Source of the DNA: Hydrogenimonas sp.
GTDB taxonomy: Bacteria; Campylobacterota; Campylobacteria; Campylobacterales; Hydrogenimonadaceae
Length of the DNA: 64,000 nucleotides
Assembly (NCBI GenBank): GCA_003945285.1
Contig: AP019005.1
Span: 1,364,001 to 1,428,000 of the forward strand
Reading direction: 5' to 3'
A model generated the notes under the pieces. That model made no database searches. It had not been told where the DNA came from and saw only the letters and a list, made by a program, of their open reading frames with translations. Of the stretch, positions 51,536-61,283 are shown piece by piece. A program made the position numbers and the translations under genes. Numbering within the stretch: the stretch's first letter is position 1; the number at the start of each line of letters is the position of its first letter.

Positions 51536-53216
51536 CCTGTTTCAACGCCTCCGGATCCATCGCTTTGGCACGATACATCAGTACAGGTATGAATATCAGT
51601 GATACGGCTACCGCCGCCACGGTACCTGAGATCAGAGCGACTCCGAGGCCGCCGAATATCGGGTCGCTGGCAAGAAGTGCCGAACCGAGGATGATCGCGA
51701 TCGCGGTAAGCATGATCGGCTTCGCCCTGGTGGCACTCGCGACAGCTATCGCATGCTGCTTGTCGAACCCTTTTTCCACCATCAACGCCTTCGCGAAGTC
51801 TATAAGCAGAAGGGAGTTTCTAGAACTTATACCCATAAGCGCGATAAAGCCTATCAAAGATGTCGCCGTAAGGAAGAAGGTATGCTCCGTAACAAGGTCG
51901 GCAACCCAGTGCCCGACTATGACACCGATAATGGAGAGGAAGCTTCCCGCAAGCACTATTCCGCTGATGGTGAAGTTTTTGTAATAGACCACCAGAAGCA
52001 GGAATATCAGGATAAGCGCCGCTATGAAGGCTGCGCCCAGATCCCTGAAAGTATCGAGAGTGACCTTCATCTCCCCGTCCCATTTCAGATCGAACACTTC
52101 ACCGGTCTTTCTATCTTTGAGGCGTAGATTGAAAAGATAGTCCGTCGTAGTTATCTCATAATCCTTGGAGAGCTCCTCCATTATCTTTTCACGTGCATCT
52201 AGCAGAGGATAGACCTGCGACACAAGATCGGTCTCGGCCGTTACATTTATCATACGTCTCAGGTCTTTCTGCATCAGGGTGGGCGGTGCATCTATCTCCA
52301 CGACATCAACCAGCTCGTTTATCGGGACCAGCATACCCTTTTTGTTCATAAGTTTCAAAGAGGCCAGCTTCGTCTCCAGGGCGCGTCTGCTGTGATCGGC
52401 CAATCTTCTCGTTTTGTCGCTGAGCCTGACGAAGAGCCCGATCTGATCCGGGTAGTTACGGCTGTTTTTAGAAGCAACGACCATCCCCTCGAAGGCGAGA
52501 TACAAAATCTTGTTCACCTGCTCCACACTAAGCCCTGAGCGTGCAATCTTGTCCGAATTGGGTACCAGTTCGAACTTCTTGTATGGATCGTCGGCCATGA
52601 CGTTCACATCCACAAGTCCCTCGGTACTCTTGAATATTTTTGCGACCTTTTGGCTCAGAGCGTAGATGTGTTGATAGTTTTCTCCGTAAATTTCGGCGAC
52701 TACGGCAGCAAGTGTAGGGGGTCCGGCGGGCTGCTCCACCATCTCTATAACCGTACCCTCTTTCACCGCTTCACAGTTTGATTTTATGACCGGCCTGAGT
52801 CTGTGTACCATCATGAAAGAGGGCTCGTCACGCTCATGTTTATCCGTAAGGTTGACGACTATCTCCGCCTCGTTTTCGCTACTCTTGAAGCCGGAGCCTT
52901 TCACCATCCCGGCATAGTCGAGAGGGGCACCCTGCCCCAGATAGGCTTCGATATCTGTAACCTCCTTCTCTTTTTGGAGAATGGAGACTATACACTCGCT
53001 CACCTTTCTTGTCTCCTCTATGGAACTGTCGGTGGGAGCGTGTACATATATCGAAAAGGTATTGGCGCTTTTGCCCGGCAGCATCTTGGCGAGAACCACT
53101 TTGGTCGGAAGCATCATTATCGAACCGGCAAGCGCCGCAAGCGTAAGTCCGATCACAAGCCAGTGTTTGGCCTTGGAGCCGAGAATATTGTAAACGAAAG
53201 TCTCGAAGCGCTTCAC
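51528..53216 (-). CDS. RND efflux pump, C-terminal half (split gene)
   Basis: The 562-residue protein is the second half of an AcrB/CusA-type pump: TM7 near the N-terminus (KHWLVIGLTLAALAGSIMML), a periplasmic porter domain (about 40-370) and five more membrane segments at the C-terminus with LIGFIALMGISSRNSLLLIDFA and TRAKPIMLTAIAIILGSAL. Full pumps are about 1030 residues in one chain; here the break lies in the cytoplasmic link between TM6 and TM7. The GTG start overlaps the upstream stop (GTGA), so the halves are coupled and probably assemble together. Confidence 0.9.
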   Translation of the reverse strand: MKRFETFVYNILGSKAKHWLVIGLTLAALAGSIMMLPTKVVLAKMLPGKSANTFSIYVHAPTDSSIEETRKVSECIVSILQKEKEVTDIEAYLGQGAPLDYAGMVKGSGFKSSENEAEIVVNLTDKHERDEPSFMMVHRLRPVIKSNCEAVKEGTVIEMVEQPAGPPTLAAVVAEIYGENYQHIYALSQKVAKIFKSTEGLVDVNVMADDPYKKFELVPNSDKIARSGLSVEQVNKILYLAFEGMVVASKNSRNYPDQIGLFVRLSDKTRRLADHSRRALETKLASLKLMNKKGMLVPINELVDVVEIDAPPTLMQKDLRRMINVTAETDLVSQVYPLLDAREKIMEELSKDYEITTTDYLFNLRLKDRKTGEVFDLKWDGEMKVTLDTFRDLGAAFIAALILIFLLLVVYYKNFTISGIVLAGSFLSIIGVIVGHWVADLVTEHTFFLTATSLIGFIALMGISSRNSLLLIDFAKALMVEKGFDKQHAIAVASATRAKPIMLTAIAIILGSALLASDPIFGGLGVALISGTVAAVAVSLIFIPVLMYRAKAMDPEALKQDA

Positions 53217-54844
53217 TTGGCACCCCCTTCAGGCTGCGGATTCTCTTTGTTCCAATGGTGATGGTGGTGGTGGAAGTGCGGCTTCTTCAGAAGCCTGCGA
53301 CCCAGATATGGTGTAAATATATAGGCCACCACCAGTGACGCCACCAGGGCCACCGGAACGTTTTCGGGAATAGGCTTCATGAACTGGCCCATCATTCCGC
53401 CGACAAACGCCATCGGAACCATTGTAAGAATGATCGCCAGAGTCGCGATATTGGTAGGCGCGCCTATCTCGTCCGTCGCCTCCACCATGATCTCGTCCAT
53501 ATCCCTGTCTACAGCATCGTGTGCATGCAGATGCCTGTGTATATTCTCTATGACGATAATGGCGGCATCGACGAGAAGACCGAGTGAGAGCAGAAATGCG
53601 AACAGTGTAATCCTGTTTATGGTTTGACCCGACAGATAGGCTATAAAGAGGGTAATCGCCAATATCGCCGGAACGGTAAATGTGACGATAAGAGACTCTT
53701 TCCACCCCAGGAAAAAGACCAGCATGACGGCTATGATGGCTATAGTGATGAGAATATGATCTACAAGTTCATTGACCGCATCGTCTGCACGTTTGCCGTA
53801 GTCCCTGGTAATGACGTAACCTACGCCAAGTTCCTGAAGCTTCGGTTCCATCGCCTTTAGGTGCTCTTTTATACTATCTGATATAACGACGGCGTTCGAT
53901 CCTGCCAGTTTACCGAGTGTAAGTGTCACCGCATCATGCAGCCCGGAGAACTCTTCTCCTCTTTTTTCACTCATAAGAACTTTTTTGTAGTTTTGTATAT
54001 CGCTTCCGGCTGTAACCTCCGCCACATTTTTAAGATAGATAGGCGAACCCATATACTGGGCAACAATCAGGTTCTGAACGTCCTTTACGCTCTCGATGGC
54101 GTTTTTGACTCCGAAGATGACCAGTTTTCCCTCTTCGGTTCTCCCCTTGACATCCGGCACATTGACCGCCAGGGCTTTTATCGCCTGGACTATCTGCCCC
54201 AACGAGAGATGGTACCCGGAAAGCTTGCCGAGATCGACCTGTATGTTGTACTGCTCCCTGCTTCCCCCCTTGATCTCCGTCTTGGATACATTCTCGATGC
54301 GGTTTAGTCTCTGCTGGATATCTCGAACAAGTTTAAACAGATCGGTATCATCGATTTTGGACCCCGGTTTTCTATAGAAGTCTATCGTAACTATCGGAAT
54401 GTCTATATCGACATCGAAAGGCTTTACAAGCGGCTGCATGGCCCCCTTGGGCAGCAGGTCCATATTCTGCATAACCTTGTCGTATAGATTCAGGTTGGCC
54501 CGTTCTCTGTCTTCTCCGATATAGTACATGACATTCACGATTCCTACATTGGCCATAGCGATTCCGTAGATATGCTCTACACCCTTGATCTCCCTGATCT
54601 TCCGCTCAAGAGGATTGACAATAATATTCTCCACTTCACGGGGAGTGGCTCCGGGCATGGGCACGATGATGGTACCGCCGGCGACGGATATCTGCGGGTC
54701 CTCTTCTCTAGGCATGATCTCAAGCGAAATATACCCGATGATAAGTAGGAAGATACCCAGTACCGGTGTAAGCGGATTGTGCAGAAAAGTGCGGGCCAGT
54801 TTTCCCGCCACATCCCTGGGTTGATAGCTTTTACTCTCTTGCAT
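53213..54844 (-). CDS. RND efflux pump, N-terminal half with His-rich tail
   Basis: The 543-residue protein is the first half of an RND pump: TM1 near residue 25, the porter domain, then TM2-TM6 with LGLLVDAAIIVIENIHRHLH, the segment that carries proton-relay aspartates in TM4 of RND pumps. After TM6 it ends in KKPHFHHHHHHWNKE plus a short tail: seven histidines in eight residues on the cytoplasmic side. The porter sequence and MPREEDPQI segment place it closer to broad-substrate or uncharacterised pumps than to CusA. It follows the adaptor gene by ten bases. Confidence 0.9.
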   Translation of the reverse strand: MQESKSYQPRDVAGKLARTFLHNPLTPVLGIFLLIIGYISLEIMPREEDPQISVAGGTIIVPMPGATPREVENIIVNPLERKIREIKGVEHIYGIAMANVGIVNVMYYIGEDRERANLNLYDKVMQNMDLLPKGAMQPLVKPFDVDIDIPIVTIDFYRKPGSKIDDTDLFKLVRDIQQRLNRIENVSKTEIKGGSREQYNIQVDLGKLSGYHLSLGQIVQAIKALAVNVPDVKGRTEEGKLVIFGVKNAIESVKDVQNLIVAQYMGSPIYLKNVAEVTAGSDIQNYKKVLMSEKRGEEFSGLHDAVTLTLGKLAGSNAVVISDSIKEHLKAMEPKLQELGVGYVITRDYGKRADDAVNELVDHILITIAIIAVMLVFFLGWKESLIVTFTVPAILAITLFIAYLSGQTINRITLFAFLLSLGLLVDAAIIVIENIHRHLHAHDAVDRDMDEIMVEATDEIGAPTNIATLAIILTMVPMAFVGGMMGQFMKPIPENVPVALVASLVVAYIFTPYLGRRLLKKPHFHHHHHHWNKENPQPEGGAK

Positions 54845-54854
54845 ACTCTACCCT

Positions 54855-55646
54855 TTACTTGATGGTAACCTGGGCGTACATCCCCGGATAGACCCTGTAA
54901 CCTTTATAGTCGAAAGAGACCTTCATCTTGAACTGGTGGGTCATAGGGTTGGAGCTGGGAATTATCGCAAAAACCTTTCCCTCTCCCTTCAGATTTATGG
55001 ACGGAACCTCTATTATCACCCTCTTCCCTACTTCTACATCGACAAGATCGCTTTCCGATATCTCCGTAAGAATCTTCAGATCACTCAGGTCGGTAAGAAT
55101 TATAGCCGGCATGCCGGGCATCGCCATCTCTCCCGCTTTTATACGTTTTTCCACGACTACACCGTCGTTCGGGGCGCGCACATCCAGATATGCGTACTGG
55201 TTCAGAACCTCTTTCAGCTTGGCTTTGGCCTGTGCCACCTGCTTTTCCGCAATCTCTATCATCGCCTTGGTGTTTTCAGCCGCCAACTGAAGATTTTCCA
55301 ATTCGAACTTGGAGACCATACCCTTCTTGAAGAGTCGCTCATGGCGTGCCAGGTTGGTCAATATGTTGTTGTACTGGTTCCTGTTCATCTGCAGGGCCAA
55401 CTCCGCCTGGGATATAGCAAGCTCCACCTGCGATTTGGCACTGTCTATCTCCTTGGAGTCGATGGTATAGAGCAGCTGCCCCTTCTTCACTCTTTGACCC
55501 TCTACGACGTAAACCTTCTTGACAAACCCCATATAGCGGCTCGTCATCATCTTCTGATTGTCCGACACCACACTTCCGGTCAGTGTAAGTTCGGCAGCGA
55601 CAGCCGCCGCTGTCAGCATTACGATAAGAAGAACAATCTTTTTCAT
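54855..55646 (-). CDS. Periplasmic adaptor (membrane fusion protein) of RND pump
   Basis: The 263-residue protein has a signal peptide (about 1-18), a lipoyl-like half (GFVKKVYVVEGQRVKKGQLLY), a helical hairpin of about 80 residues, the second lipoyl half (DVRAPNDGVVVEKRIKAGE) and a beta-barrel domain ending in PGMYAQVTIK. It is short compared with typical 350-400-residue adaptors and seems to lack the final membrane-proximal domain. It links the inner-membrane pump to the TolC-like protein. Its start overlaps the TolC-like gene's stop (ATGA). Confidence 0.92.
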   Translation of the reverse strand: MKKIVLLIVMLTAAAVAAELTLTGSVVSDNQKMMTSRYMGFVKKVYVVEGQRVKKGQLLYTIDSKEIDSAKSQVELAISQAELALQMNRNQYNNILTNLARHERLFKKGMVSKFELENLQLAAENTKAMIEIAEKQVAQAKAKLKEVLNQYAYLDVRAPNDGVVVEKRIKAGEMAMPGMPAIILTDLSDLKILTEISESDLVDVEVGKRVIIEVPSINLKGEGKVFAIIPSSNPMTHQFKMKVSFDYKGYRVYPGMYAQVTIK

Positions 55647-57064
55647 AACATTCCTTTATTTATGATATTTTCTAGTTCAAAGACTTTGTTGTTCCTTGCA
55701 TTACGGGTTTCGGCAAGTTTCAAAACGGCCTGAATCTCTTCACTGTTCTTGATGAGAACGTCATTTATCGAAATCAGACCCTCTTTATAGCGGTTATAGT
55801 AGTTTTCATACACTTTTTTCATAAACCTCACCTTCTCTTTCAGAGACTTTATATCATATTCGCGGCTCTTTATTTCGGTGATAATCTTGTCTATTTTGAG
55901 AGCTATACCTTTTTTTGCAAGATCCACCTGGTGACGCGCTTTTAGGTTCTGTATTCTCGCTTTCTCATACTTAGACTTGTCTATCATGCCGTTGAAGATG
56001 TTCCACTTCAACTGCACCCCTACGGTATAGGCGTCTTTATCCGTAAAGTCGTTCATAAAGGTGTTGTCGGCGCTGCCGTACTCGGCAAAAGCGCCTATTT
56101 GCGGATAGTATGCAGCCTTCTCTACTCCGACAGCCAGTTCGGTCACCTCCAGCCCCATTCTCGCCTTTTGTATATCCAGGTTTCTGTTGACCATCTCCTC
56201 TTTGTCCATTACCGGCATGGGAACATCTTTGTCGGCGACAGAGACGGACTCAACCTTCTCGTCAAGAAGAAACGAGAGAAACTGGTAGGCAAGATCTCGA
56301 TTCAGTTTTGCCTGGTTGAGCATCCTCAGTACATCCGCTTTTTTTGACTTTACCTGCAGAAGATCTATATCTAGAGCATAACCCTCTTTTACCATATTGG
56401 CGACGGTATTCTCCAACTCTTGGACATTCTTCAGAATTATTTTAAGATTTCTTATATAGCTGTTGACAAGAGCGATATCGTAAAAGGTCTTTCTGGTCTG
56501 AAAAACCTTCTCGTTTATGATCTTCTGCTTGTCGAGCCTGCTCATATTCTCCATCTTGCGAGCTATCTGACCATATTTGTTGAGTTTACCGCCCACATAT
56601 AGCGGAACTTTATACTGTATCTTCTCCTGGAAGTGGTTTCTCGCTTCCGGGTAGTTTAGGTCATTCGGCGCGGTATCCAAAAGTTGATTCTGCATTGCCG
56701 GGTTTGACATGATAGAGGTGAACTGCCCGAAGTCACCTCCGGCCATTCCGAGTGCCTGCCCTACACCTCCCAGAAAATCTGAAAAACCGAAATCTCTAAA
56801 CGTAGCTTCCCTGCTTTGAAGCTTAAATCCGAATACATTACCGGCGTCGTTTGAACGCAAAGCGTTGATAATAATATCTGCGCTTCCGTAGTTGTAGCCC
56901 TCTGCAATGCGTACATCAAAACCTTTCATACGCACCTCGTCCTCGGCGACACGTATCTCGAGATTCTTTTTTTTGACCAATGCGAGTGCCTGATCGAGCG
57001 TTAGGTTCTTGTGTGCCGCGAACAGGGGCAAAGCAAGCAACAGTGCCACAGCCATCCTCTTCAT
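55643..57064 (-). CDS. TolC-like outer-membrane efflux protein
   Basis: The 473-residue protein has a signal peptide (about 1-16, LFA|A) and the OEP family plan: LTLDQALALVKKKNLEIRVAE at the start, long alpha-helical hairpins (KARIQNLKARHQVDLAKKGI, in repeats) and short barrel strands with IGAFAEYG. It is the first gene of the efflux operon (TolC-like, adaptor, split RND, DUF2905). AAAGGAG precedes the ATG. Confidence 0.92.
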   Translation of the reverse strand: MKRMAVALLLALPLFAAHKNLTLDQALALVKKKNLEIRVAEDEVRMKGFDVRIAEGYNYGSADIIINALRSNDAGNVFGFKLQSREATFRDFGFSDFLGGVGQALGMAGGDFGQFTSIMSNPAMQNQLLDTAPNDLNYPEARNHFQEKIQYKVPLYVGGKLNKYGQIARKMENMSRLDKQKIINEKVFQTRKTFYDIALVNSYIRNLKIILKNVQELENTVANMVKEGYALDIDLLQVKSKKADVLRMLNQAKLNRDLAYQFLSFLLDEKVESVSVADKDVPMPVMDKEEMVNRNLDIQKARMGLEVTELAVGVEKAAYYPQIGAFAEYGSADNTFMNDFTDKDAYTVGVQLKWNIFNGMIDKSKYEKARIQNLKARHQVDLAKKGIALKIDKIITEIKSREYDIKSLKEKVRFMKKVYENYYNRYKEGLISINDVLIKNSEEIQAVLKLAETRNARNNKVFELENIINKGML

Positions 57065-57236
57065 ATGCCGCTCCTTTGATGAAGAAATTGTTTTATTTTA
57101 CTGTAAAAACCGGAATAATACTATAAAAATTATTATTATAATTTTAATAAGGCATTTTTATTAAAAAGGCAAATGTCGGCTTATTGTACAGAGCCGGATC
57201 GTATAAAATCGGCAATATAACATAAAGTGTTAACGA

Positions 57237-57406
57237 TAACCCCTAAATCTCAAAATTGAACAGTTCGGAATTGTAGCGATACTTCTGATCAGGCGGTTTC
57301 GAAAAGTTTGGGGAGACCCCGTCAGGTGCGTCGACGGTTTTCCGGAAGATATACGCCTGCAATGACAGTGACGAGTTCATACACCCTGTTTCTGGATTTA
57401 GGGTTA
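57237..57406. repeat. TIR element family, copy C
   Basis: TAACCCCTAAATC (left) and GATTTAGGGTTA (right) are inverted ends with one extra C. The core CCCGTCAGGTGCGTCGACGG matches copies A and B, while the outer parts have diverged. Confidence 0.75.
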
Positions 57407-57461
57407 ACTTTGAATACTCTCTGAAATCATGCAAAATCGTTACGCAGTCTCATAATGGGGT

Positions 57462-57480
57462 GCGGGGTTAAACACCCCGC
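57462..57480 (-). terminator. GC-rich hairpin after serA
   Basis: GCGGGG pairs with CCCCGC around TTAAACA, 18 bases beyond the serA stop on the minus strand. No T-run follows on that strand, so it is a weak terminator candidate. Confidence 0.4.
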
Positions 57481-57498
57481 CGAAAAATCGGTGAAGAG

Positions 57499-59088
57499 TT
57501 AGAGGATTACATATTTTACATATACTGAAGCTTCAAGCGCATCCAGCTCACTAAGAACCTCTTCACTCACATCGTCATCTACGAGAATGACGGCAAGCGC
57601 CAGCCCTTTTTTTCTGTCTCTTCCAAGCCTGAAGTCGGAGATGTTCACATTGTGTCTTGCCAGTATCTGCCCTACGTCTCCGATAACCCCGGGGACATCC
57701 GTGTTTTTGAAGAGTATCATTCTCCCTTTAGGCTCTATATCGAGTGCGAAGCCGTTGATAGATACGATACGCTGAACATCATCGTTGAATATCGTTCCGG
57801 AAATCTCCGTCACCTCTTTTTCCGTGGTAAGTCGCAAGGTTATTTTGTTTTTGTACGCACCGGCGTTCGCAGAGCTCTCTTTTTGAATCTCTATGCCCCG
57901 CTCTTTTGCGACGAAATCGGCATTTACATAGTTGATCATTTCACCGAGCGCATCTTTGAGGGCTCCGACCGTTGCGAAGGTAGAGAGAGAGTCTACATAC
58001 TCTCCTATCCCCCCTTCGGTTGAGATCTTCAGAGATTTTATAGCACCCCTGTTCGCCTGGGCTGCGAGAAAACCGATTTTCTGCATCAGTTCAAGATAAG
58101 GCTTTACAAACTCCGGAATTTCATTCTCACGTATAGGAAGGTTCAGCGCATTGGGATAGCTTATACCGCGGGCCGCATCGAGAGCCTGCTGTGCAGCCTG
58201 TGTGGCAATTTTGTACTGCGACTCGTGGGTATTCGCCCCGAGATGGGGAGTGACCGTTACATTGTCGAGCTCGAGCAGAGGGTTGTCGGTCGCGGGCTCT
58301 TTCACGAATACATCTATACCGGCGAAACGGATTTTTCCGCTCTTGAGACCTTTGTAGAGTGCCTCTTCATCATAGAGTCCGCCGCGTGCGCAGTTTATCA
58401 GCACAACGCCCTCTTTCATCTTCTCTATCTCTTTTTCCCCGATCATTCCGATCGTTTCGTGTGTTTTGGGGGTATGAATGGTTATAATATCACAAGCGAG
58501 TATATCATCGAAATCGGTTGTATACTCTATCCCCAGATCGGTAGCCTTGGAGGGATCGATATAGGGATCGTATGCGACAACGTCCATCTCGAACGCTTTG
58601 GCTCTCTTTCCTACCCTGCTTCCGATATTGCCGAAGCCGATGATTCCGAGTCTTTTATCTTTCAGCTCGTAACCGTACCACTTCTCCCTCTTCCAGATGC
58701 GGTTGATTTTGAGATCGTTGTGAGCATATGGAAATGCCCTCATACATGAGAGCATATGGGACATGGTGAGCTCTACGGCAGCTATGGTGTTGGCTGTCGG
58801 GACGTTCATTACGATGATGCCTCTTTTGCTGCATCCATCCATATCCACATTGTCCACTCCGACACCGGCACGAACCAGTGCCTTGAGATTTTTGGCGGCC
58901 TGCAAAAACGCTTCGTTCACTTCGGTTGAACTTCTGGTAATTGCCACATCCGCCTGATCTATTACACCCAAAAGCTCATCTTTTGGAAGATCCGCCGCAT
59001 TTATGTAGTTTATATCCGGCTGCGATTCAAGAAGTTTCAAACCGCTTTCATGAATGTGGTCGCAAACCATAATCGTATGTTTTTGCAT
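57499..59088 (-). CDS. serA: D-3-phosphoglycerate dehydrogenase, long ACT form
   Basis: The 529-residue enzyme starts serine synthesis from 3-phosphoglycerate. The NAD-binding domain shows LGIIGFGNIGSRVGKRAKAF, with INCARGGLYDEEAL and the catalytic HLGANTHESQ. An allosteric substrate-binding domain (about 320-450) and a C-terminal ACT domain (about 455-529; VPGVIGDVGQILARHNVNI) complete the long form, which is usually serine-regulated. Last gene of the pheT-aroA-ispH-rpsA block. Confidence 0.96.
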   Translation of the reverse strand: MQKHTIMVCDHIHESGLKLLESQPDINYINAADLPKDELLGVIDQADVAITRSSTEVNEAFLQAAKNLKALVRAGVGVDNVDMDGCSKRGIIVMNVPTANTIAAVELTMSHMLSCMRAFPYAHNDLKINRIWKREKWYGYELKDKRLGIIGFGNIGSRVGKRAKAFEMDVVAYDPYIDPSKATDLGIEYTTDFDDILACDIITIHTPKTHETIGMIGEKEIEKMKEGVVLINCARGGLYDEEALYKGLKSGKIRFAGIDVFVKEPATDNPLLELDNVTVTPHLGANTHESQYKIATQAAQQALDAARGISYPNALNLPIRENEIPEFVKPYLELMQKIGFLAAQANRGAIKSLKISTEGGIGEYVDSLSTFATVGALKDALGEMINYVNADFVAKERGIEIQKESSANAGAYKNKITLRLTTEKEVTEISGTIFNDDVQRIVSINGFALDIEPKGRMILFKNTDVPGVIGDVGQILARHNVNISDFRLGRDRKKGLALAVILVDDDVSEEVLSELDALEASVYVKYVIL

Positions 59089-59089
59089 C

Positions 59090-59578
59090 CTAATCCTTTG
59101 TATATTTTTCTATTTCTGTCTTAACATCGTACTCACGGACCATTCTTACGATCCTACTCCGCTCGTCACTGTCAATATCGTGGAGAACCAGCACCGCTTC
59201 ACCTCTCTTTTTGAAGACGGAAAAATCGATTCCGTTGCGCTCAAAGAGCTGCTTTATACAGAACATCTTGTAGCTGTCGAGATTCCTCAGTATCAGTCGA
59301 AATGAAGTTTTCGGTTCAGGCCTCTTTTTGAGAGGAAGGGAAATCTCCATCTCGCTGACCGCATAGCTGTATGAAGGCTTTTTTCTGGAAGCCAGATCTT
59401 TGAGCCACTTTTTCGGCCCCTCGACACTTTTTGTCTCACCTGCGGGAGAGTGGAGATCATCTCCACCCCGGTGCAGCGTATCGTCGCTTACATTGGCATA
59501 TCTGTATAGCAGAATCAGCAGTATAAATACCGCCGTTGTTGAAACGATCCCGAAGAGGAGAATCAACAGGCGGTTCAT
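59090..59578 (-). CDS. Small membrane protein between rpsA and serA
   Basis: The 162-residue protein has one N-terminal membrane helix (about residues 5-25), a linker, and a small alpha/beta domain (about 88-160: SFRLILRNLDSYKMFCIKQ, GEAVLVLHDID, IVRMVREYDVKTEIEKY). A similar small gene lies at this place in C. jejuni as I recall. No family function known. Confidence 0.8.
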   Translation of the reverse strand: MNRLLILLFGIVSTTAVFILLILLYRYANVSDDTLHRGGDDLHSPAGETKSVEGPKKWLKDLASRKKPSYSYAVSEMEISLPLKKRPEPKTSFRLILRNLDSYKMFCIKQLFERNGIDFSVFKKRGEAVLVLHDIDSDERSRIVRMVREYDVKTEIEKYTKD

Positions 59579-59586
59579 TCAACCTC

Positions 59587-61251
59587 TTAGAGTTGATCTT
59601 TGATTATATCTCCGATTGTCAGCCGATCCTCACTGCTGTTTAGCTCGTTTATGACATCACGCTCTTTCTGTCTCTCGAGACGGCGTACGGAGAGTCTGAC
59701 TTTGTTGGAAGAGGGATCGAGCATTACGATCACCCCCTCTATTTCGTCACCTTTGTTAATCTCTTCCATATTCAAAGGAGCGACATCCTCTTTTCTGATA
59801 AGAGCATCTACACCGTTCTCTATTTCGACAAAGACACCGAAATCTTTCACATCACGTACTCTGCCTTTTACGATATCGCCGATTTTGTGCTCTTTCGCGA
59901 AGCGGTCGATAGGACTCTCCTCCAGCGCTTTTTTACTGAGGCTTATTCTCTCCTGCTTCGGATCGATCTTGATGATTTTCACCTCTACCTCGTCGCCTTT
60001 GGCTAGAAGATCTTTCGCTTTCCTGCCCTTCTCCCACGATACATCCTGGTTGTGAAGCAGCCCCTCCACCTTGCCTATGCGGACGAAAGCTCCGAAGTCG
60101 GTAAGTGTAGTAACGGTCCCCTTGACTACATCACCCTCTTTGTAGTTTTGCAGAAACTCCTCGAAAGGTTTTGGCTGAAGATTTTTGTATGAGACTCTGA
60201 GCCTGCGTGTTTCGGGGTTGATCTCGATAACCTCCACATCTATCTCGTCACCGACACTGAGGTAGTCTTTCGGGTTTTTTATATCTTTGTCCCAGGAGAC
60301 CTCGGAGACATGAAGGAACCCTTCGATATCGTTGCCCAGATCTACAAAGGCCCCGTAAGGCTCTATATTGCTGACGGTGACTTTGATTGCGTCCCCCTCT
60401 TCCAACTGCTCGATAATCTCTTCCCAGGGATCAGGCATGGTCTGTTTTATCGAGAGGGAGAGGTGTCTCTTCTTCGGATCGTAGGCTATCGCTTTTACCT
60501 CTACCTTGTCACCCTCTTTGTAAAGGGTGGCCGGGTTCACAGGCCCTTTGTAGCTTATTTCGCTGTAGTGGACAAGTCCTTCCACGCCCCCTACATCCAC
60601 GAACATCCCGTAGCTGGTTATTTTTTTGATGGTTCCTTCGACTACCTTACCCTCTTCCATCAACTTCTCGATAATCTCTTTACGCTCTTTGCGCAGGGTA
60701 TCGAGATACTTTCTTCTTGAAATAACGATGGAGTCACGCTCTTTGTCGAGCTTCAGAATAGTCGCTTTTATCTCTTTGCCGATCGGGTTCTTACCCATCG
60801 CGAAAGCTGCCTGACTCATAGGCATAAAGAACTCTATCTCATCACCGACGACGAAATATCCGCCTCTGTTTTTGCGGACCACTTTACCTTCGACAACCAT
60901 ATTTTCCGCATCTTCTTCATGCTCTTCAATGAACTTGCGCACATTGGCTTTGCGGATAGCTTTGAGATACGAAGCCTGCGGACGCTCGTTTCTGTAGCCG
61001 GTAATGACCACCGGAATAGTATCACCGACATTGAACTTGTATGTCCCGTCTTCGTTTCTCAACTCGTCAAGGTTGACGGCAGCCTCCTGCTTTCTTCCGA
61101 CATCTACAAGCGCCTGGTTATCGTTTTCGCGAATCTCTACAATTACACCGTCACTTATACTCCCGCCCTGCTCCTTTTTCTCATACGCGTCCAGCATCGA
61201 CGCGAAGTCTTCCTCCATGTTCTCAAACTCTTCCATTGAGGCCTTATCCAT
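59587..61251 (-). CDS. rpsA: 30S ribosomal protein S1
   Basis: The 554-residue protein contains six S1 RNA-binding repeats, e.g. GDEIEFFMPMSQ, VEGTIKKITSYGMFVDVGGVE, IKVTVSNIEPYGAFVDLGND, VVKGTVTTLTDFGAFVRIGKVE and VKGRVRDVKDFGVFVEIENG. It brings mRNA to the 30S subunit. Gene order ispH-rpsA-small gene-serA agrees with other Campylobacterota. Confidence 0.96.
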   Translation of the reverse strand: MDKASMEEFENMEEDFASMLDAYEKKEQGGSISDGVIVEIRENDNQALVDVGRKQEAAVNLDELRNEDGTYKFNVGDTIPVVITGYRNERPQASYLKAIRKANVRKFIEEHEEDAENMVVEGKVVRKNRGGYFVVGDEIEFFMPMSQAAFAMGKNPIGKEIKATILKLDKERDSIVISRRKYLDTLRKERKEIIEKLMEEGKVVEGTIKKITSYGMFVDVGGVEGLVHYSEISYKGPVNPATLYKEGDKVEVKAIAYDPKKRHLSLSIKQTMPDPWEEIIEQLEEGDAIKVTVSNIEPYGAFVDLGNDIEGFLHVSEVSWDKDIKNPKDYLSVGDEIDVEVIEINPETRRLRVSYKNLQPKPFEEFLQNYKEGDVVKGTVTTLTDFGAFVRIGKVEGLLHNQDVSWEKGRKAKDLLAKGDEVEVKIIKIDPKQERISLSKKALEESPIDRFAKEHKIGDIVKGRVRDVKDFGVFVEIENGVDALIRKEDVAPLNMEEINKGDEIEGVIVMLDPSSNKVRLSVRRLERQKERDVINELNSSEDRLTIGDIIKDQL

Positions 61252-61283
61252 ACCTGATTCCTTTTCCGATTTTAAATGCGCTA

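Larger units (their letters stand above)
57065..57498. other. Intergenic region between the efflux operon and serA
   Basis: The region holds an A+T-rich stretch likely to include the efflux promoter (57070-57160), repeat copy C and a GC-rich hairpin. A 63-codon minus-strand frame over the repeat is rejected as a gene. Confidence 0.6.

Noticed and set aside
53225-53260. Histidine run in the RND N-terminal half as an engineered tag
   Set aside because: It is embedded in natural sequence (KKPHF before and WNKE after), uses normal codons and no vector sequence is near; a natural His-rich segment is more likely.
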